The position numbers were made by a program, and so were the translations under genes. From positions 1 to 28,611 of the IMG/VR virus record IMGVR_UViG_3300035162_004558: DNA of 28,611 bases; one strand, 5' to 3'. Below, piece after piece: positions 18,325 through 26,700 of this stretch (position 1 is its first letter; each line of letters begins with the position of its first letter). The notes below the pieces were generated by a model. That model worked only from the letters and a program-made list of their open reading frames with translations. It made no database searches and was not told where the DNA came from. The stretch comes from a virus.

Positions 18325-18687
18325 ATGGCAATACTTCAATACGTTTTTAATTTCAGTGATGTAAATTTTTCTGCGCAAGTGGGGGATACTATGTACTTTA
18401 CTACCGGCGGAGCATTGTTGGGTGGCTTTGACGAAGCAGGCGTGGATAGTACTAGTGTTTTGGGGCCAATAACAGCTATAAATGGCACTCAAATAACGGT
18501 GCAATATGACACCACCATCGTTCTCGTCACGCCGGTAGCAGGAGATTTTTTTACTTTTGTTAAAGACAAGCGAGTTAACACAAGTAGCCTGTTGGGTTAC
18601 TATGCCAGCGTTAACTTTGTTAACACTTCAAGAGGTAAGGTGGAGTTGTTTAGTGTTGGATCAGATATCACGGAAAGTAGTAAATAA
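18325..18687 (+). CDS. Small conserved virion-module protein, 120 aa
   Basis: The start is the ATG at 18325, preceded by AACAAACAAAC. The frame is open to 18289, but that would overlap the end of the previous gene with no better initiation site. It begins with a beta sandwich-like pattern (MAILQYVFNFSDVNFSAQVG, then DTMYFT), including the Val-Gly-Asp turn seen in small beta modules of neighbouring proteins. It ends with NTSSLLGYYASVNFVNTSRG and a VELFSVGSDITESSK tail. I remember short phage proteins with this ELFxVGSxIxESSK ending in environmental phages, always near tail genes. Function unknown; a tail accessory or decoration protein is plausible. It lies 13 bases after the giant tail gene and 16 before the next. 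Confidence 0.72.
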   Translation: MAILQYVFNFSDVNFSAQVGDTMYFTTGGALLGGFDEAGVDSTSVLGPITAINGTQITVQYDTTIVLVTPVAGDFFTFVKDKRVNTSSLLGYYASVNFVNTSRGKVELFSVGSDITESSK

Positions 18688-18703
18688 AAACTAAAAATAA
18701 ACT

Positions 18704-20455
18704 ATGTCATATCATAATACGGGTAGTAACTCTAGCAACGCAAATCAGAGAACAAATAACGCTTCTAGCAATACGGTTGTAGCCCCACCACCTACTACTA
18801 GTCAACCTGTAGCTCCAATTGGTTTTCACTTTATGGCGGATGGCACTCTCATGTCTGATGATGAGCACGCTAGACTAGGTGTTGCATCGCATAAAATAAT
18901 AACAGCTTTTGATTTAGATTTGTCTGATATACCAGAAGTTGGCGAGCGTAGGTTGTTCAGTGTCTTTGGGAGTAATGGAGCCGAGTTTAGATTGGAGATC
19001 AAAGATAATACTAGCGGCTACTACTATAACTTCGTGAGCAATGTTTTTCAAGCAACATCAGCGTATTTAGAAGAGAGTATTGGGGTTGGGTCATATAAGG
19101 GGAGTATCACTTTTCCAATTATAACTGGGAGTGACGATCAATACAACGTGTTTCTTTACGCTTTACCTGGAACAAAACACCAGGAATACAACGAAGTTAG
19201 GTTTGGTGATGGCTCGTTAGACATTAATAGCTCTACTGGCTCTAACTCCTTGATGATGGCAAAGGTTATATATCAATACCCAGCTTTAACGTTAACGCTG
19301 TCAGGTTACTCCATTGGTGGTACTGTTGCTGGAACTTTTGGGAATGACACTATCTCTATCGACAGGGGAAAGCCAAAGGCTAAGTTGGGTTTCTCCTTCG
19401 CAACTACCGCTGCAACCACTGCTGCTTATAGATTGCTAAGCCAACCAACAAAAAATGATACTATATCTTTTCTTCAACCAGTTATTGGCAGTGCGCCAAT
19501 TGATTTACCGGGAGAAGACACGTATCCAACAGTAACAGCAAGTGGTAAAATAAACGTAGCTGTAAGTAGTAGTACAAACGTCACTATAGATACTTTAACG
19601 GCAACACCTAAAATAGGGGATAAATTCGAGATTATAGATGGGCCAAACTCGTCATCCCCTCAGATAGTGGTGGGTGTTGGTGAGGGTTATATAACATCTT
19701 CCGTAGCAATTAGTGCTGACGACGAAAAAGTTATTCAGTTTAGTAATCAAATGAACTTTAGTTGGCCTGTAAGCAACTACGCTAACCTAATTAAAGAGGG
19801 CATGATAGTTGTGTCGGGCACCAATACCACAGCAGGCTCGGCGATTAGCTCGTATAGAGACGTTGTGACCATAAACGGAGGTACTATAAACGAAAAAGTA
19901 ATTGTAAAAAACACAAAGCAAGCGGTAGATACCTTGTCTAAGAAACCAACAATCGTAAATGGTTTAGTTACTGTCCAAGAAGGCCAAATCACCTTCAACA
20001 AACAACAGGAATTAATCTTGGCGGGGCAAACCTTGACGGTGGGTGGTTATGGAGAGGGTGAAACTCTAAGACTGTATGGCTGGGAGGTTAAGTTTTCAGA
20101 CTTAAAAATAGCTTTAGCCACTACAACAACTACGACGACAGAAGCTACAAGCGCTCATGCGACAATTGCGGTTACTAGTAAAGAGGGTGTTATTAATGGT
20201 GTGTCTAGAGTTAGTGGTATAGGAATAAATCCACTAAGTAGTCCAATTATTACTAGCGGCGGTGGAGCAACGGGTAGTGGGGACTGGGTAATGGAGGCAA
20301 CACAGTCACTGGAAAATGGTACCACCCTAACAGTTGGGGACACGAGTAGAATAGCAACTATAACTGGTAATATTGAAGTTGTAAAAGCAGGTGGAGCTAG
20401 CCAAACGATAAGATTTCTTATGGACAGACTAATCTCTACATCAGCTCCATCGTAA
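18704..20455 (+). CDS. Putative virion surface/tail structural protein, 583 aa
   Basis: Residues 1-45 are Ser/Asn/Thr/Pro-rich and disordered. GFHFMADGTLMSDDEH (about residues 40-55) starts an ordered domain that I recall from environmental phage proteins. It continues as a beta-rich domain (DLSDIPEVGERRLFSVFG, then EYNEVRFGDGSLDINSSTGS). The second half contains several short beta modules, including IKEGMIVVSG (Gly366), and a run of seven threonines (20120-20140, residues 473-479) coded by mixed codons. The composition (Gly, Ser, Thr, Val; only beta strands and few helices) resembles tail fibres or fibrous head proteins. No enzymatic motif was seen. It follows the 120-aa gene in the same operon; a 53-base gap precedes the GNAT gene. 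Function is inferred only from composition and place. Confidence 0.62.
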   Translation: MSYHNTGSNSSNANQRTNNASSNTVVAPPPTTSQPVAPIGFHFMADGTLMSDDEHARLGVASHKIITAFDLDLSDIPEVGERRLFSVFGSNGAEFRLEIKDNTSGYYYNFVSNVFQATSAYLEESIGVGSYKGSITFPIITGSDDQYNVFLYALPGTKHQEYNEVRFGDGSLDINSSTGSNSLMMAKVIYQYPALTLTLSGYSIGGTVAGTFGNDTISIDRGKPKAKLGFSFATTAATTAAYRLLSQPTKNDTISFLQPVIGSAPIDLPGEDTYPTVTASGKINVAVSSSTNVTIDTLTATPKIGDKFEIIDGPNSSSPQIVVGVGEGYITSSVAISADDEKVIQFSNQMNFSWPVSNYANLIKEGMIVVSGTNTTAGSAISSYRDVVTINGGTINEKVIVKNTKQAVDTLSKKPTIVNGLVTVQEGQITFNKQQELILAGQTLTVGGYGEGETLRLYGWEVKFSDLKIALATTTTTTTEATSAHATIAVTSKEGVINGVSRVSGIGINPLSSPIITSGGGATGSGDWVMEATQSLENGTTLTVGDTSRIATITGNIEVVKAGGASQTIRFLMDRLISTSAPS

Positions 20456-20508
20456 AAAAAGGATAAAAACTGTGACTATTATAGGTATAAATCAAATTAA
20501 ATTAAATA
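20456..20508. other. 53-base gap, no feature recognised
   Basis: This is one of the larger gaps in the block. It is A/T-rich (AAAAAAGGATAAAAACTGTG, then ATTATAGGTATAAATC). It has no hairpin and no clear -7 TAnnTTTG element. It could hold a weak promoter for the ejection-protein genes, but nothing in the sequence proves it. Confidence 0.4.
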
Positions 20509-20925
20509 GTGAGTGATGAATTAGTGTTTCGTAGTTTTAATGACAAGGACCATGCTTTGGTGTTTGAGTGGTGGGATTGGTGGTGGGGAGAAAACAAAGG
20601 CATAGAAAGGGAAATTTTACCACACAACGATCACTGTTACATAATAGAAAAAAACAATATACCTGTGGCTTCGGGGTTTTTATATGTGGATAAAAATGCA
20701 CCAATAGGTTATTTAACCTTCGTGGTATCTAATCCAGAGTACAAAGAAAAAGATAGACGATTTATTATAGAGCAGTTAATAATGAATACGGAAAAAGAAG
20801 CAAAATCACAAGGAATTAAGTTTATGTTTACAGTTTGCGAAGGCACACACATGAAAAACATACATAATAAGTTAGGTTGGACGATTTCAAAAGCTCCATC
20901 TTACGAAACTTTTAAATATATATAA
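20509..20925 (+). CDS. Phage-type GNAT-like N-acetyltransferase
   Basis: 138 aa, the length of a single GNAT domain. It matches the usual phage pattern: FRSFNDKD at the start, a WW...WWW cluster (residues 21-26), REILPHND (34-41), VASGFLY (53-59) and TFVVSNP (70-76). A helix of charged residues (EYKEKDRRFIIEQLIM) follows, and MKNIHNKLGWTISKA near the end corresponds to the GNAT N..L...LG(F/W) motif. The acetyl-CoA loop Q/R-x-x-G-x-G/A is not recognisable in the helix after strand 4, so it is divergent and may act on CoA poorly or be structural. The start is GTG at 20509: TAA at 20503-20505 closes the frame upstream and no ATG lies near. Substrate unknown. It lies one base before the first ejection-type gene, as T7 gene 13 precedes genes 14-16. 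Confidence 0.75.
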   Translation: MSDELVFRSFNDKDHALVFEWWDWWWGENKGIEREILPHNDHCYIIEKNNIPVASGFLYVDKNAPIGYLTFVVSNPEYKEKDRRFIIEQLIMNTEKEAKSQGIKFMFTVCEGTHMKNIHNKLGWTISKAPSYETFKYI

Positions 20926-20926
20926 T

Positions 20927-21628
20927 ATGGGTTCATCAGGAAAAGACGCGGTTAGAGACGCTAAAAACGCCGCAAACGCACAAATGACGGAGCAAAAAGC
21001 AATGCAAGCTTCTGCAAGAGCGTCTGTAGAAAAACAAAAGCAAGAGTATAAAAGTTTTAATTTTGAAAATCCTTATGCGAATATGGAAAATCAATATGCT
21101 AACATGGAGAATGTATATGAAGATCTAACTGTAAACCAGCAACAAGCTCAATTTCAAGCTCAACAAGGAGGACAACAAAGAGCTAACATAATGCAGAGCT
21201 TAAGAGGCGCTGCTGGTAGTAGTGGTATAGCAGGTTTAGCACAATCAATGGCTAACCAAGGTCAATTACAAGCACAACAAATATCAGCGTCTATTGGCGC
21301 GCAAGAATCGGCTAACCAAAGATTAACCGCTCAGGGTGCAGGCGCGATACAACAAGCAGAAAGAGCAGGCGCTGCTGCTGTGGATATGCAACAAAGGCAA
21401 GGCGAAGGTATGGTTCAACAAGCAGAGAGTGGCAGAATCTCAACTTTGTTAGGCATGGAATATGGAGAGTTGCAAGGCGCGCAAGCTGGAGTACAATCGG
21501 CTTATGGCGCTCAACAAAGTGCGATGGCCATGGAAATGGAAAGAATAAATGCAAATAAAGCGCTAACAGGAGATATAATTGGAGGCGTTACCGATATAGC
21601 AACTAGTTTTATAAAACCAAGAATTTAA
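20927..21628 (+). CDS. Putative internal virion (ejection) protein, gp14-like position
   Basis: 233 aa, very rich in Gln, Ala and Met. A polar N-terminus has a short internal repeat (PYANMENQYANMEN, then VYEDLTV). The rest is nearly all long helix with Gln/Ala (QQQAQFQAQQGGQQRANIMQ, SSGIAGLAQSMANQG, RLTAQGAGAIQQAE). The C-terminus turns glycine/isoleucine-rich and hydrophobic (TGDIIGGVTDIATSFIKPRI), a possible membrane-inserting helix. Small Ala/Gln-rich helical proteins with a hydrophobic end occur as the first ejected core proteins of podoviruses (T7 gp14, which inserts in the outer membrane). I recall very similar sequences in environmental phages. The role is inferred from composition and gene order. 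The gap to the previous stop is one base. Confidence 0.6.
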   Translation: MGSSGKDAVRDAKNAANAQMTEQKAMQASARASVEKQKQEYKSFNFENPYANMENQYANMENVYEDLTVNQQQAQFQAQQGGQQRANIMQSLRGAAGSSGIAGLAQSMANQGQLQAQQISASIGAQESANQRLTAQGAGAIQQAERAGAAAVDMQQRQGEGMVQQAESGRISTLLGMEYGELQGAQAGVQSAYGAQQSAMAMEMERINANKALTGDIIGGVTDIATSFIKPRI

Positions 21629-21640
21629 ACAAATATAGAT

Positions 21641-23716
21641 ATGGCAGTAAATTTATCAGGTAGGGCAGATGCAACATTGGTAAAAGCAGCGACAGACGCA
21701 GCGATGGCTAATGTACCAGTGGACGTTAGTAGAATAAATGAGCGTGTATCTAGATCTTATACAGCAATGACTAAAAGCGTTGGGAAATCATGGGGAAATG
21801 CTCTTAAATCTATAGGGGAAATTGGGGGTGCGTTGATGCAGAATGCAAAAGAGAAAAAAGATGATATTGGCAAACCGTTTGAAAACACCAACGTAGACGC
21901 AAGAAAAGCTGATTTTAGACGTGAAGAAATAGAAATGGATCCAAACCAATTAAAGGATAGACCTATCGCAACCGAACAGCCGGGAGACGCGAAAAGCGAA
22001 ATACAAGTTGGCGGGGGACAATCATATGATATACCATCATTTGCGTCTAAACCAACAAAACCACCAAAAGCACCTAAAGGTTTTCAAGCACTACCCACTT
22101 TTAACCATATTGATAAAGGCGGTACTTCTTCAACCATTACAGTTTCAAACACAGATGAGTTTTCAGAAAAACTAAGAGATCAAATTTATGAACTTCGTGG
22201 AAAAAAAGAAAAAGATTTAAAAGCCGTAGAGTCTAATTCAAGTTATTCAATAGATGAAAAATCATCAAAGAAAAAACAAATTAAAGCGGATCACAAAAAA
22301 GAGAAAAAAAGATTAAAAGATGTTAAGGACAGCATGCATAATTCTAATAGAAGATTTGCGGAGTTTAACGAGGTGTTAAAGAGCCAATTAGAAGGGGATA
22401 ATATTAATATGGAAGCTTCAGGTATGTATGGGGTAAACAAAATGAATTTTGCCAATGCGTTATTAAACAAGGGTACGGCTCTAGCTGACGGATCTAAAGC
22501 TGTCCAAGGTTACAATGAAAATGGAAACATGGTGTTTACGTATGTTGATAAAAATAATAGACCTATAAAAAGTGGTGGTAAAAACTTAACACTAGCAGAG
22601 GGAGATGTTGGATCTTTATTAGTACAAGAATCTCCTTTGCGGCCTTTAATGGATGGTGTAGTTGATAAAAAATCAATAGAACAAAGATATAAATATGGTT
22701 TTGATGGTATTTCAAATGAAATAGCAAGAACAGTAGAAAACAAAGTAAAGGATAAAAATACTTTTCTTGACCTAGCGTTTTACCAAAGTGAAAACACAGA
22801 TGGTTCTTTAGCTGATACATTGCACAACGTGAAGTATGATAGTAATAACGTACCAATAATTGGAGAAACTGGTTTAGCTAGAGAATTTGTTAGTGCAATA
22901 GCCACTTTAGGAAACTCTACAGACTATGACATGGATGGTGATGGTGATTTTGACAAAGATGACTACAACACCGAGGAAAATTATATGAAACTTACAAGAA
23001 AGGCTTTGTCTGGAGACGATCTTGGATTAAGTAAAATTTTATTAAAACAGCACTATCAACTACAAGCAGAGGTACACTTTAACAATGCTGTTGATGTAAA
23101 TAATCCTAATACAGTAATTAATAATACGTCATTAACAGCGCCTAACGAGGAGACTGTTCGGAAAGCTGCTAGCTCGGTTGAACCTGAAAACGTATTTCAA
23201 GGATCTAGAAACCCTAACGGCATTTTTGTTAACAAAGCCGATCAAATAAGAGTGTACAATTCCATATCAAATAAAAAGCAAGAAATTAACGGTGCTGACG
23301 GGAGTTTTTACGTTTTAAGTGGTGATGGAAATAGTTATATGAAGTTTACAGGTAGTAAAGAGAATACACCAAGCGCGGGTAGAAAGCTTTACTATTATCT
23401 TAACTCTAAAAAAGGAGCGCTTGTTGGCGCGAATAAGGGCGCAAGAGTTTCGTTTGAAAAAATGTTAGAAAACAATGCCGCTTACAGCACAAGACTACCA
23501 GGTATTCAAACACAAAAAGAAATAGACAAAGAAAACGAAGGATTAACAACCCCAACCGCTAAAGATATACAAGATTCAGTTCAGAGCGGAGAGCAATCGG
23601 CATTTAACAGAGGTCCAGATGGTAAATTACTTCCTGAAGGTTACACTTTAAATGATTTAGGTGAGGTTGTGAAGGCTGAGGGTGATAACAAGTACTATAA
23701 CATGATAAGCAAATAA
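21641..23716 (+). CDS. Putative internal virion (ejection) protein with EF-hand-like loop, 691 aa
   Basis: This is the middle of the three genes I place as ejection proteins by order. It opens with a helical Ala-rich stretch (SRSYTAMTKSVGKSWGNALK, then SIGEIGGALMQNAKEKK). Residues about 55-150 are low-complexity and Pro/Lys-rich. A Lys/Glu-rich helix follows (about residues 180-235: KEKDLKAVESNSS, KKKQIKADHKKEKKRLK). Residues 430-441 read DMDGDGDFDKDD, with Asp at positions 1, 3, 5, 7, 9 and 12 of a 12-residue loop: the spacing of a calcium-binding EF-hand. A helix (YMKLTRKALSGDDLGLSKIL) follows, but no clear partner loop. The rest is mixed, with no transglycosylase or peptidase motif seen. 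The neighbour upstream is 12 bases away, the giant gene one base. No family was recognised. Confidence 0.55.
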   Translation: MAVNLSGRADATLVKAATDAAMANVPVDVSRINERVSRSYTAMTKSVGKSWGNALKSIGEIGGALMQNAKEKKDDIGKPFENTNVDARKADFRREEIEMDPNQLKDRPIATEQPGDAKSEIQVGGGQSYDIPSFASKPTKPPKAPKGFQALPTFNHIDKGGTSSTITVSNTDEFSEKLRDQIYELRGKKEKDLKAVESNSSYSIDEKSSKKKQIKADHKKEKKRLKDVKDSMHNSNRRFAEFNEVLKSQLEGDNINMEASGMYGVNKMNFANALLNKGTALADGSKAVQGYNENGNMVFTYVDKNNRPIKSGGKNLTLAEGDVGSLLVQESPLRPLMDGVVDKKSIEQRYKYGFDGISNEIARTVENKVKDKNTFLDLAFYQSENTDGSLADTLHNVKYDSNNVPIIGETGLAREFVSAIATLGNSTDYDMDGDGDFDKDDYNTEENYMKLTRKALSGDDLGLSKILLKQHYQLQAEVHFNNAVDVNNPNTVINNTSLTAPNEETVRKAASSVEPENVFQGSRNPNGIFVNKADQIRVYNSISNKKQEINGADGSFYVLSGDGNSYMKFTGSKENTPSAGRKLYYYLNSKKGALVGANKGARVSFEKMLENNAAYSTRLPGIQTQKEIDKENEGLTTPTAKDIQDSVQSGEQSAFNRGPDGKLLPEGYTLNDLGEVVKAEGDNKYYNMISK

Positions 23717-23717
23717 T

Positions 23718-26700
23718 ATGGCAGATATAAAAGAAGTAATTGACATGATGGTTGCCGATGGCAGACCAGAAGAAGAAATTGTTGCTTTAATAGATCGTTA
23801 TAATAAAGACAAACAAGAAGAGCCGGGAAAGACGACAGACCCTGCGGTTGCAGAGCCAATAGTAGGGTCAGAAAATACGGCATCCACTGGGGAGGAAAGT
23901 TCTACGGAATCAGTACCAGGATTTGAAAGCTTTGGTAAGCTAGCAATGAAACAATCAGACAAAGATAAGTTACCTAGTTTTCTTGAAAAAACTAAAAAAG
24001 GCCTAGAAGATGGAAACGTAGATAATGTTGCTGAGTTTGGTTATGCTTTGTATGATATGATGGCTAATAGATTACCATCCGCTGTTTCAGGTGGCTGGGC
24101 TGAACAAGGTGGTTTGGAAGAAAAGCTACAGCTAGAAGAGCAAGGGGCTGATATTGATGATGAAACCCTACAAACAGTTATCGAAAACTATAACATAGCT
24201 AAGAACACGGCTCCTTCGCTCGCTATGAAAAAGTTTACGGATATATATGCTGAGGAAAATAAAAAAATTAAAAAAGATGATCCAGAAGCTAGTGATTGGT
24301 GGGGTTTTATAAAAGCCGCAAAAGAAGAGCCAGGTACAGCGGCAGAACTATTAGTTAGATCTGCGGCTGGTCAAGCTAGAGCTTTTTTAACTAGTGAAAC
24401 AGCTAGAACAGAGGCTTTGGAAGGTGCTGTTGTAGGTGGTAGCGCTGCGGTTACGTTTAACCTTATACCGGGACTAGCGGTATTGCCAGAAGAATTATTA
24501 ACAGTGCCAACAATGATGTACATGGGTGGTATTGGTAAGCTAAGCCAACAAATGGAAATAGGTAATACTATGGTTGAGCTTTTAGACGGCGCGCTAGAAG
24601 GTAAAGATTTTACTTTAGAAAATGTTAAGGAAGTTTTGAAAGACGAAGATAAGCTTGATGATATTAGATTTAAGTCTTGGGCTAGAGGAACTGCTATCGG
24701 GGCAATAGAAGCTATTACCGGAGGTATTGCTGGTAAAGTAGCTAAACTAGCAAAGCCAATAGGTAAACTAGCTCAAACAGGGATTGCAGCTAGTACGGAG
24801 GCTTTTGGTGGTGGTTTAGGTGAATTCGCAGGTCAAAAAGCGGCTGGTCAAGAGACTGATGTTCTTGATATTGGTTTTGAATCTTTTGCTGGCATGTCAA
24901 CAACACCACTGAGTGCTGGTAAGGCTATTTTTGGTAAAAAAGCTAAGTACGCGGTAACCGACAAAGATGGAAATGAAACTAAGGTTTCATATTCTAAAAT
25001 GAAAAAGTTTATTGAAACCGCTAGCAACGCAGATATTGCAAAAGCAAATATCACCATACAAAACGATAACGATTTAGCTAAGTTGGCTTATGATAAGCAA
25101 GAGACCGCTGTAATAGAATCTCAAGTTAATGAAAAAGTTAGTGATCAAAGCGATAGAGATATCTTAGTTGAAAAACAAAAAGAATTAAACAAAGCAAATG
25201 CTGATGTTAAAAAGAAAGGTTCTAAAGCTGTTCCTGGAGCTGTTGAAAAAGTAAAGTCTATTCAAGGTGAGATTGACGTGATAATTGACAAGTATGCCGG
25301 TGTTGATGGCAGGACAAAAGATGTTAAAGCTAGAAAAAAAGCAGCCGCTGATGTACGCAAGACTGTTAGAGAAAACAATCTTAAAAATACTATTGAGTTT
25401 TTGCAAAAAAACAAAGAGTACGCTGGTAAAGATGTTGTAATAGCTGATGATGATGCAGCCGCTCAACTAGCTCACGACAAAGCTATTGAGGAGTATAACG
25501 CTAAAAACCCAGACAACAAGATTAAAGCGGAAGATGTATCAGGTTCTGATGGATTTATAGTTGGTGATGTTATTGTTATCAACAAAGATATAGCCGGTCA
25601 AACGGGTCAGATAAACGTTGGAGCGCATGAACTACTACATGGTATCGTAGCTAAGCATATGAAGGGCTTAACTACCGAGGAACAAACAAGTTTAATATCG
25701 GACTTTACAAACACTATAACTAAAGATCAAAAAGATTACATACAAACAGAAATTAAACGTAGGATTGCTGCTGGTGAAGATTTAGACATAAATACTACTG
25801 AAGAGTGGTTGACGGTGTTTTCTGATGGTATAACTAAAGGTGAAATAACTTTTGATAAAGGAGTTTTTGGTAAACTGAAAGAAGTTATAGAAAGAATATT
25901 TAAAGGAAAAGGTTACAATAAAGAGTTTGAAAATGGAAAGGCAGTTTATGACTTTTTAAAAGATTATCAAAAAAGTGTTGCTGCAGGCGGTGAAATAAGT
26001 GCTAGAGCTCAAAAACTAGCGAGTGGTGGAACTACAGCTACGAGTACGAGTAGATCTATGTCAACTCCGCTAGAAGCTATTAACGAACTTATACCTAAAA
26101 GCATAAAAACTAAAAAAGATTATGATGCTTTTGTGCAGGATCGTAGAGCATTTCCAGCGGTGTTTACAGCTACAATGGGTGACGGTGTTATTAGTAACTA
26201 CGTTAAATCAAAATCTATAGGAGGCGAATATCAAGGAGCTATTGAGTCTGTTCAAAACAGGCTTACAAATTTTGATCCTGAAGCTACAAGAGCTGATGGT
26301 ACAACTGTTGGTCCAGAGGGTTTTGGTGAATTTATATTTGCTAACACTAGGTTTGGTAAGCTAGATTCTAAAAAGAAGTTATTTGAAGCTGGTGAAAAAG
26401 CTAAGAGAGAAGAAAGCATCGATAGCGCAGAGGCTAGACAAATAGAAGATAAGCCAACAACAAAAAAATCTGAACCTAAAGGTCAAAAAGCTAGAGTATT
26501 AAAAAGTTTAGCCGATGTTAATCTTGATAACAAAGAAATAATATCTTCTACGGCTAGAGCTGAGATAGATGCTTTAATAGAGCAAAACCCTAAAAACCTA
26601 GAAGCGCAAATAACTAATATTATAGATAAAGAAATTACCAAAGCCGTTAAAGCTCAAATGGGTAAAATATCTAATGTAAAAGGTGAAGTAGTTATTAGTG

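Noticed and set aside
20120-20140. Run of seven threonine codons as a slippage microsatellite for phase variation
   Set aside because: Codons are mixed (ACT, ACA, ACG), so there is no homogeneous repeat to slip; it is likely a protein linker.
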